This document shows positions 1 to 4,548 of a stretch of 8,592 bases of DNA, piece by piece (the stretch's first letter is position 1; every line of letters starts with the position of its first letter). The notes beneath the pieces were generated by a model. It had not been told where the DNA came from. It saw nothing but the letters and a program-made list of their open reading frames with translations, and did no database searches. The stretch is taken from contig JAEWIK010000250.1 in NCBI GenBank assembly GCA_023387135.1, positions 1 to 8,592 on the forward strand, read 5' to 3'. Both the position numbers and the translations under genes were made by a program. Origin of the DNA: Actinomycetes bacterium (lineage in GTDB: Bacteria; Actinomycetota; Actinomycetes; Propionibacteriales; Propionibacteriaceae).

Positions 1-643
1 CGACCGCCCCCGCCAGCAGCAGCCTGGGTCCCGCCGACCCCGCGCTCCTGAAGACGAGCACCCTGCTGCCGTCGTCCCTCACGTCGGGGTCGGTGGCGGG
101 GTGCCTGGTCCACACGCTCCCCGACAGCGTCCAGACTTCCGCCTCGAAGCCCGTGTCGGAGCCGTGGGTGCCCACGATGACAGGACCGCCGCCGGCCCGG
201 GCCAGCGCGAGCAGCGGGCCGGCGTCGTGGCCGTGGAAGGTGAAGAACTCCTGCGGTTGGTCGGCCAGGCCGGCGACCGGGTCTCCCTGCCAGACCGCCC
301 AGCGCTGGCTGCCGTGGGCCCCCGAGCGCGTCACCGACAGGGCCGCCACCGAGTCGCCGGACGCGTCGAGGTCGACGATGTCGCCGCGGGCGGCATTGGG
401 GTCCCAGGCGCGCAGGTCGACAGGCGTCGCGCCGCCGTCGGCGGCCAACAGCAGGAGGGCCGACCGCGGGCCGGAGACGTCCTGGCCGCCCACCAGCAAC
501 CCGTCCCGCCACGGCTCGATGACCGAGGGACTGAAACCGGCAGGGAGTTCGACCTCGTGCCACGCCGGAACCACCGCTGTGCAGGAGGTCGCGACTACCT
601 GCAGCAGCGCCAGCGCGACCGCCGCCGCTACCCGGGGGTGCAT
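1..643 (-). CDS. Putative lipoprotein, function unknown (3' end outside window)
   Basis: The frame stays open from an ATG at 643 down to base 1, giving 214 residues with no stop, so the C-terminus lies beyond the left edge. The N-terminus is a lipoprotein signal peptide: arginine at residue 4, a hydrophobic Ala/Leu/Val stretch at about 5-18, then a lipobox VATS-C with the lipidated cysteine at residue 21. The mature part is rich in Gly, Asp and Trp, with short repeated segments ending in Trp (for example SQRWAVWQGD, EVWTLSGSVW). This could suggest a beta-propeller-like fold, but that is inference. I recognise no catalytic motif. No Shine-Dalgarno sequence precedes the ATG. Instead a TACCCT hexamer lies 7 bases upstream, which supports this start as leaderless. 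An in-frame GTG at 670 would add nine residues before the signal peptide and is less likely. The gene is divergent from the small cysteine protein at 745. Confidence 0.8.
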   Translation of the reverse strand, partial: MHPRVAAAVALALLQVVATSCTAVVPAWHEVELPAGFSPSVIEPWRDGLLVGGQDVSGPRSALLLLAADGGATPVDLRAWDPNAARGDIVDLDASGDSVAALSVTRSGAHGSQRWAVWQGDPVAGLADQPQEFFTFHGHDAGPLLALARAGGGPVIVGTHGSDTGFEAEVWTLSGSVWTRHPATDPDVRDDGSRVLVFRSAGSAGPRLLLAGAV

Positions 644-650
644 ACGTCGA

Positions 651-656
651 AGGGTA
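651..656 (-). promoter_or_regulatory. -10 box TACCCT, 7 bases before the ATG at 643
   Basis: Read on the minus strand, TACCCT matches the actinobacterial sigma-A -10 pattern TAnnnT. It is followed by seven bases and then the ATG, so transcription would begin at or next to the A of the start codon. The best -35 candidate (TTCGGC, 18 bases upstream) is weak. There is no Shine-Dalgarno sequence. The promoter call is inferred from sequence and spacing. Confidence 0.6.
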
Positions 657-744
657 TTGCCCGGGACCACCGGCGCCGAAGAGGCAGGGGTGAAGCAGGT
701 GGGGGCCGCCGGGAACTGTCAGTGGGACGGCCGACGATGGACCC

Positions 745-984
745 ATGGACGTACTGCACGTGGACTGCGCGACCTGCAGGGCTCGGGGCCCCGCCTGTTC
801 CGATTGTGTGATCTCGGTCCTGCTCGGGCCGGCCACCACCGAGGTCGAGCTCGGCACCGACGAGGTCGAGGCGCTCGATGCGCTCGCCGAATCGGGCCTC
901 GTACCGCCGCTGCGGCTGGTCCGCGGGGTGCCCACCGATCCGGATCCTGAGAGTTCGTTTGCGCGACGGCGGAGCCTCCCTTAG
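745..984 (+). CDS. Small four-cysteine conserved protein, function unknown
   Basis: This 79-residue acidic protein carries four N-terminal cysteines, C8-x2-C11-x6-C18-x2-C21, with histidine at residue 5. The spacing suits a small zinc knuckle, an iron-sulfur site or a redox-active cluster, but the sequence does not tell which. After the cysteines comes a hydrophobic run (VISVLLG), an acidic segment with several Glu and Asp at about 32-48, and a predicted helix ending in GLVPPLRLV. I recall similar short proteins beginning MDVLHVDC in other actinobacteria, near NlpC/P60 genes; that is memory, not a search. It has no signal peptide, so it is probably cytoplasmic. The ATG at 745 has no good Shine-Dalgarno; a degenerate -10 (GACGAT) ends 6 bases before it. 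Its stop codon overlaps the probable -10 box of the downstream peptidoglycan hydrolase gene. Confidence 0.85.
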   Translation: MDVLHVDCATCRARGPACSDCVISVLLGPATTEVELGTDEVEALDALAESGLVPPLRLVRGVPTDPDPESSFARRRSLP

Positions 985-987
985 GAT
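959..987 (+). promoter_or_regulatory. Probable promoter of the NlpC/P60 gene
   Basis: TTGCGC at 959-964 is separated by 17 bases from TAGGAT at 982-987. The -10 fits TAnnnT well and the -35 matches TTGACA at three of six positions. Transcription would start near 994, giving a leader of about 47 bases. The element overlaps the last codons and the stop of the small cysteine gene, so the hydrolase could be transcribed both from here and by read-through. Confidence 0.45.
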
Positions 988-1003
988 TTCTCAGTATTGG
1001 TTC

Positions 1004-1023
1004 AGCCGGTGTTCATGCCGGCT
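1004..1023 (+). promoter_or_regulatory. Stem-loop in the leader of the NlpC/P60 gene
   Basis: AGCCGG (1004-1009) and CCGGCT (1018-1023) form a perfect 6-bp stem around an 8-base loop. The hairpin ends 6 bases before the Shine-Dalgarno sequence at 1030-1034. No T-tract follows, so it is not an obvious terminator. Its role is unknown; it could affect mRNA stability or ribosome access, or be an inverted repeat bound by a regulator. Confidence 0.35.
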
Positions 1024-1029
1024 CCGTCG

Positions 1030-1034
1030 GGAGG
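1030..1034 (+). promoter_or_regulatory. Shine-Dalgarno sequence GGAGG
   Basis: GGAGG, followed by further Gs, lies 6 bases before the ATG at 1041 and fixes that start. It contrasts with the neighbouring lipoprotein genes, which lack such a site. Confidence 0.75.
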
Positions 1035-1040
1035 GGGCTC

Positions 1041-2090
1041 ATGGGCGCGCGTTCGGCTCTCAGGTCGGTAGTTGTCGCAGCTCTGGCAGGAACCCTCTCG
1101 GCAGGTCTGGTCCTCACTCCCGCGCAGGCGGCACCCAATCCCGCACCCTCCCCGGCGCCGACGACCGTCGCCCAGGCGAAGGCGCAGCTCAGGGAACTGG
1201 AGATGCAGTCGAGCCAGGTCGAGGAGGATTACGACGAGGCGAAGCTGAGGCTCACCGACGGTGAACGGCGGCTCAAGGCCCTGCAGGCCGACATCGCCAC
1301 CCAGCAGGCGAAGGTCGACGAACTCGCCGCGCAGGCCCGGTCCATCGCCCTCACCCAGTTCCAGAACCGCGGCATCGACACCACCGTCGAGCTCTTCACC
1401 GAGAGCGACCCCGACGGTTTCCTCGACAGGCTCACCACCACCAGCAGCGTCGACGCCTCGATGAACGCCACGCTGCAGGAGCACCAGGCCCAGCAGGCCA
1501 ACCTCGTCGACCTGAAGCGTGCGGCCCAGGCAGAGGTCGACGCCCTCGACCAGGAGCGGGCCCGGCTCGCCGAACTCGACAAGACCATCGACTCCAAGAT
1601 CAGCGAGTCCCAGGCACTGCTGGCGAGGCTGACCGAGGAGGAGCGCCGTCGCCTCGAGCAGGAAGAGGCAGCGGGCGCCGCCGGCTTCAGCCTCGGCGAG
1701 ATCGACGAGGGCAGCTCGGCCCCCGCGTCCGACAGGATCAAGAAGGTCATCGCCTACGCGGTCTCCAAGGTGCCGGGCGGCCAGTACGTCCGCGGCGCCG
1801 CCGGCCCGACGGCTTTCGACTGCTCCGGCCTCATGCTCGCCGCCTACCGCCAGATCGGCGTCTCGCTGCCGCACTCCTCGCGTGCGATGTTCGGCATCGG
1901 CAAGGCAGTCTCCCGGTCCGAGCTCAGGCCCGGCGACCTGATCTTCTGGTACAGCCCGATCCACCACGTGGGCATGTACATCGGCAACGGCAAGATCGTC
2001 CACGCCCGCAACCCGCGCGCCGACCTCGTCGTCCAGACCCTCAGCTCCTACCCGGCACCCTTCACCGGTGCCCGCCGCGTCATCGGCTGA
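1041..2090 (+). CDS. Secreted NlpC/P60-family (C40) peptidoglycan endopeptidase
   Basis: This 349-residue exported cell-wall hydrolase is predicted to cut peptide stems of peptidoglycan, typically between D-Glu and the diamino acid in this family. Residues 1-30 form a Sec signal peptide ending AQA, with cleavage likely after residue 30. A short Pro-rich linker follows. Residues about 42-208 are a long Glu/Gln/Ala/Leu-rich coiled coil, as in RipA-like or PcsB-like hydrolases, where it usually serves regulation or docking. Residues about 231-349 are the NlpC/P60 domain: catalytic Cys261 in FDCSGLM, His309 in HHVGMYIG and His321 in KIVHAR, so the triad is complete. The domain is C-terminal with no added wall-binding module. 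A strong Shine-Dalgarno sequence sets the ATG. The small cysteine gene lies 56 bases upstream and a lipoprotein metallopeptidase starts 19 bases downstream. A role in daughter-cell separation or wall remodelling is inferred from family. Confidence 0.93.
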   Translation: MGARSALRSVVVAALAGTLSAGLVLTPAQAAPNPAPSPAPTTVAQAKAQLRELEMQSSQVEEDYDEAKLRLTDGERRLKALQADIATQQAKVDELAAQARSIALTQFQNRGIDTTVELFTESDPDGFLDRLTTTSSVDASMNATLQEHQAQQANLVDLKRAAQAEVDALDQERARLAELDKTIDSKISESQALLARLTEEERRRLEQEEAAGAAGFSLGEIDEGSSAPASDRIKKVIAYAVSKVPGGQYVRGAAGPTAFDCSGLMLAAYRQIGVSLPHSSRAMFGIGKAVSRSELRPGDLIFWYSPIHHVGMYIGNGKIVHARNPRADLVVQTLSSYPAPFTGARRVIG

Positions 2091-2096
2091 GCGGGC

Positions 2097-2102
2097 TACC
2101 CT
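2097..2102 (+). promoter_or_regulatory. -10 box TACCCT, 7 bases before the GTG at 2110
   Basis: TACCCT lies directly after the NlpC/P60 stop codon and exactly seven bases before the GTG at 2110. Both the hexamer and the spacing are identical to those of the lipoprotein gene at 643 on the other strand. No -35 resemblance is visible at 16-18 bases. It supports a leaderless GTG start and an independent promoter for the metallopeptidase gene. Confidence 0.55.
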
Positions 2103-2109
2103 CGTCGGT

Positions 2110-2922
2110 GTGAGGCGGTGCGTAGCGGGACTCGTGGCCGCCATCGCGCTGGCGGCGTCCGGTTGCACGGCGTCCGCGTCCCCGCCCTCGACTGCCCCCG
2201 TCCCGGCGTCCACTCCCGAGACCCTGACGCCGCTGGCGACCAACGGCGGGACCCTCTACCTCGCCGACGGGATCGGCGAGGCCGACAGGGCGTCCTGGAC
2301 CACCCGGCTGGAATGGGCGACCGAGGTGCTCAGGGGCACCGACCTCGGCGCGCTCGACGATCACTGGGACGGGCGGCTCGCCGTCGAACTGCTCACGGAC
2401 CCCGCGTGGTACCGCGTGCTGGCGGGGCAGGACGCGTCGGCTGCCGCCGCCGTCAGCCGGTGTGACGACGAGGCTGTGACGATCACCGTCAACCCCCTCA
2501 TCCTCAGCACGAGGGCCGAGTACCTCGACTCGCTGCTGCTGCACGAGGGCGTCCACGCGGCGACCCTGTCGCCGTGCACGCCGGGAGGTCCGCTGTGGGT
2601 CAAGGAAGGGCTCGCGGAATGGGTGGCGGGCGAGCACAGCGCGAGCACCAGGCAGGCCACGAAGGCGTGGGTCGAGGACACGGTGAGCTCGTCGGGCGTC
2701 CCGAGCGCGCTCCCCGCCGACTCGTCCTTCGTCGGTTCGGGGCAGTCAGCCGCCTACGCGCTGGCGAGCTGCGCTGTGGCAGCCGCCGTCGAGCACGGTG
2801 GCAGCGCGTGGGCGATGGGTTACTTCGAGCGGGAACTGGCCGGCGAGGCGGCAACCGCCGACACGGCGAAGGTGACCGGCTGGTACGGCGAGTACGTGAG
2901 GAAGCTGGCCGCGTCAGCCTGA
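2110..2922 (+). CDS. Lipoprotein with gluzincin-type zinc metallopeptidase motif
   Basis: This 270-residue protein begins at GTG 2110. An upstream in-frame GTG at 2068 would put 14 extra residues before the signal peptide and overlap the previous gene, so it is disfavoured. Residues 2-18 form a lipoprotein signal peptide (two arginines, then a hydrophobic core) with lipobox ASG-C and lipidated Cys19. A Ser/Pro/Thr-rich linker runs to about residue 40. The zinc motif HEGVH is at 145-149, with Glu146 as general base. WVKEGLAEW follows at about 163-171, whose Glu166 is the likely third zinc ligand. This HExxH...EG.AE layout is that of peptidase MA-like gluzincins. The enzyme would be anchored outside the membrane; its substrate is unknown. 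Cys118 and Cys156 flank the active site, and Cys221 lies further on. Its 3' end overlaps the convergent hydrolase gene by 9 bases. Confidence 0.85.
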   Translation: MRRCVAGLVAAIALAASGCTASASPPSTAPVPASTPETLTPLATNGGTLYLADGIGEADRASWTTRLEWATEVLRGTDLGALDDHWDGRLAVELLTDPAWYRVLAGQDASAAAAVSRCDDEAVTITVNPLILSTRAEYLDSLLLHEGVHAATLSPCTPGGPLWVKEGLAEWVAGEHSASTRQATKAWVEDTVSSSGVPSALPADSSFVGSGQSAAYALASCAVAAAVEHGGSAWAMGYFERELAGEAATADTAKVTGWYGEYVRKLAASA

Positions 2923-3654
2923 GTGCGCGGCGATGAACTCCAACGTGCCGGCGAAGATCTGGTCGGCGTCGTAGTCCATCGTCGCCACGTGGTAGCTGCG
3001 GGTCAGCACGTGCTCGGCGAGGTCCTCGCTCGAGATGTGGTTGAGGATGAACTGGGTCGAAGCGGCGGGCACGACGTGGTCGACGGCCGACCTGAACACG
3101 ATCGTCGGGCAGGTGACGAGGTCGAGGCACGCCCTCACGTCCACCCACATGCGCATCATCGAGTGGGTGGCGCGCAGCGGGGTGCGCTCGTACGCCAGCT
3201 CGTCGTTGCCCGGCAGCGCGATGTCGGAGCCGATCGCCCGCACCGACCTGACGAACTTCGAGAGCAGCCCGGCGGGCCGGTCCTTGGGGTAGGCCAGCAC
3301 CGCGGGGTTGACGAGGATCAGCCCTGCGACGTCCCGGTGGTGTTCGGCCAGCCGCAGCGCCAGCGCGCCGCCCATCGAGAGCCCCGCCACGAACACCTTC
3401 TCCGACACGGCGGCCAGCGCGTTGTACTCCCTGTCGACGCAGTGGTACCAGTCCCGCCAGTCGGTGGAGTCCAGTTCCTGCCAGCTCGTGCCGTGCCCGG
3501 GCAGCCTCGGCAGCGCGACCCTGTAGCCCGCCTCGGCAGTGACCTCGGCCCACCTGCGCAGCGAGCGGGGAGAACCCGTGAAACCGTGGCAGAAGAGCAC
3601 TGACACCGGTCCGTCCCCGGCGTGGAAGGGCATCGCGAACTCGGGCACCTGCAT
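2914..3654 (-). CDS. Alpha/beta hydrolase (Est30/monoacylglycerol lipase-like esterase)
   Basis: This 246-residue cytoplasmic hydrolase resembles small carboxylesterases and monoacylglycerol lipases. HGFTGS at 23-28 forms the oxyanion loop. PGHGTSWQEL follows the second strand. GLSMGG at 91-96 is the nucleophile elbow with Ser93. Asp192 in SAVDHVVP and His222 in SYHVATMD complete the catalytic triad. The region at about 121-170 is a compact cap. There is no signal peptide or membrane segment. The frame is open upstream far across the acyltransferase gene, but the ATG at 3654 is chosen because homology starts there and TACCAT lies exactly 6 bases upstream, as expected of a leaderless start. 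It is divergent from the PlsC-family gene, with 100 bases between them, which suggests linked acyl-lipid metabolism (inference). The natural substrate is unknown. Confidence 0.92.
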   Translation of the reverse strand: MQVPEFAMPFHAGDGPVSVLFCHGFTGSPRSLRRWAEVTAEAGYRVALPRLPGHGTSWQELDSTDWRDWYHCVDREYNALAAVSEKVFVAGLSMGGALALRLAEHHRDVAGLILVNPAVLAYPKDRPAGLLSKFVRSVRAIGSDIALPGNDELAYERTPLRATHSMMRMWVDVRACLDLVTCPTIVFRSAVDHVVPAASTQFILNHISSEDLAEHVLTRSYHVATMDYDADQIFAGTLEFIAAHSG

Positions 3655-3659
3655 GCCGC

Positions 3660-3665
3660 TATGGT
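3660..3665 (+). promoter_or_regulatory. Possible -10 box TATGGT for the acyltransferase gene
   Basis: TATGGT fits TAnnnT on the plus strand and would start transcription near 3672, about 83 bases before the PlsC-family ATG. No convincing -35 is present, so this rests on the hexamer alone. It overlaps the opposed -10 of the hydrolase gene almost completely. Confidence 0.3.
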
Positions 3666-3666
3666 A
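3661..3666 (-). promoter_or_regulatory. -10 box TACCAT, 6 bases before the ATG at 3654
   Basis: On the minus strand TACCAT is followed by six bases and the ATG of the hydrolase gene, with no Shine-Dalgarno sequence. TCGACC, matching TTGACA at four of six positions, lies 16 bases upstream of the hexamer. The same bases read on the plus strand include TATGGT at 3660-3665, so two opposed -10 boxes share five base pairs. Confidence 0.6.
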
Positions 3667-3754
3667 AAGCTCTGCTTTCGCCGGTCGAGCCCGTCGAGGC
3701 CAAGAGATCCCGCTCTCGGCCCGCCCGTCCGGCAGTCGATGAAGCGGGGAGCGC

Positions 3755-4498
3755 ATGCTGTACAGGTTCTTCAAGACGGGGCTGTTCCGGCCGGTGGTGA
3801 AATATCTCTTCCGGGCCGACCTGGTGGGCGAGGAGAACATCCCCACGACCGGCGGCGTCGTCCTCGCCAGCAACCACCTCGCCGCGGGGGACACCTTCGT
3901 CCTGCCCGCCATGATCAAGCGCCAGATGACCTTCCCCGCCAAGGCCGAGCTGTTCGCGGGCAACCGCGGGCTGGGCTCGAAGGTGGTCGCCTGGTTCCTC
4001 AAGGCCGTCAACCAGGTGCCGCTCGACAGGTCGGGCGGCAAGGTGTCGCTGGAGGGGCTGCGACCGGTGCTCGACGTCCTGCACGCGGGCGGGACAGTCG
4101 GCATCTACCCGGAGGGGACGCGGTCGCCGGACGGCAGGCTCTACCGCGGCAAGACGGGGGTCGCGAGGATCGCCCTCGCCGCGGGAGTCCCTGTGGTGCC
4201 GGTCGCCATGTTCGGCACCGAGACCGTCAAGGGTTTCCTCGGCATCCCGTGGATCAACGAGCCCCGCATCGTGATCGGTGAGCCGCTCGACTTCCACGAG
4301 TACTTCGCGTTCGCCGAGGACAGGGCCGTCGTCCGCTGGGTCACCGACGAGGTGATGGCGGCGATCCAGGAACTCTCCGGACAGCAGTACATCGACGTCT
4401 ACGGCAGTTCGGTGAAGTACGGCAGCATCTCGTCCGCCGAGGCCGACGCCAGGGCGCTGCCCCGTCCGGGCTACGGCGCCACCCCGCCCTCCCCGTGA
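3755..4498 (+). CDS. PlsC-family 1-acylglycerol-3-phosphate acyltransferase
   Basis: This 247-residue membrane-associated acyltransferase is predicted to transfer an acyl group to lysophosphatidic acid, or to a related lipid, in phospholipid synthesis. The glycerolipid acyltransferase motifs appear in order. The catalytic HX4D motif is NHLAAGD with His41 and Asp46. NQVPLDR at about 86-92 corresponds to motif II. YPEGTRSPDG at 118-127 is the substrate-binding motif III with Glu120 and Gly121. VPVVPVAMFG at about 145-154 is motif IV. No clear transmembrane helix is seen, so peripheral association is likely. A weak GGGGA lies 4 bases before the ATG. The gene is divergent from an acyl-ester hydrolase and is followed after 50 bases by aroG, which has its own promoter. 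Actinobacteria carry several paralogues of this family, so the exact acceptor is uncertain. The last 25 residues are a Pro/Gly-rich tail. Confidence 0.9.
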   Translation: MLYRFFKTGLFRPVVKYLFRADLVGEENIPTTGGVVLASNHLAAGDTFVLPAMIKRQMTFPAKAELFAGNRGLGSKVVAWFLKAVNQVPLDRSGGKVSLEGLRPVLDVLHAGGTVGIYPEGTRSPDGRLYRGKTGVARIALAAGVPVVPVAMFGTETVKGFLGIPWINEPRIVIGEPLDFHEYFAFAEDRAVVRWVTDEVMAAIQELSGQQYIDVYGSSVKYGSISSAEADARALPRPGYGATPPSP

Positions 4499-4503
4499 GG
4501 GCG
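4485..4503 (+). terminator. GC-rich stem-loop over the stop codon of the acyltransferase gene
   Basis: CGCCCTC (4485-4491) pairs with GAGGGCG (4497-4503), a 7-bp stem with a 5-base loop, spanning the TGA at 4496-4498. No T-tract follows. Such bare hairpins are sometimes proposed as terminators in high-GC actinobacteria. Here it would separate the acyltransferase transcript from aroG, whose promoter begins just downstream. Confidence 0.35.
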
Positions 4504-4511
4504 CGGACGGA

Positions 4512-4542
4512 TTGAGGCCCGACCCGCGCCGGGACGTATCCT
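4512..4542 (+). promoter_or_regulatory. Promoter of aroG: TTGAGG, 19 bases, TATCCT
   Basis: TTGAGG (4512-4517, four of six matches to TTGACA) precedes TATCCT (4537-4542) by 19 bases. TATCCT ends exactly 6 bases before the GTG at 4549, so the transcript would begin at the start codon. There is no Shine-Dalgarno sequence. This is the best complete promoter in the window. Confidence 0.65.
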
Positions 4543-4548
4543 TGCCGC

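Noticed and set aside
93..950. Plus-strand frames of 236 and 285 codons over the left edge and the small cysteine gene
   Set aside because: They are shadows of the minus-strand lipoprotein, whose signal peptide and lipobox are clear, and they have no motif.
985..1040. A c-di-AMP (ydaO-type) riboswitch before the NlpC/P60 gene
   Set aside because: Such riboswitches do precede wall hydrolases in actinobacteria, but the leader here is only about 50 bases and the DNA before it is coding. That is too short for the conserved fold, and none of its motifs is visible.
1041..2090. A toxin or phage lysin role for the NlpC/P60 protein
   Set aside because: The Sec signal peptide, the coiled coil and the housekeeping neighbours fit a cell-wall maintenance enzyme. 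There are no phage or secretion-system genes nearby.
1002..2243. A 413-codon open frame antisense to the NlpC/P60 gene
   Set aside because: It mirrors a gene with complete catalytic residues. Its product is a low-complexity Gly/Val/Asp/Arg sequence with no motif, as expected of antisense frames in high-GC DNA.
3655..4104. Upstream extension of the alpha/beta hydrolase into the acyltransferase gene
   Set aside because: The frame is open, but the extra residues are antisense to plsC-like coding sequence and low in homology. The -10 box 6 bases before ATG 3654 supports the shorter form.
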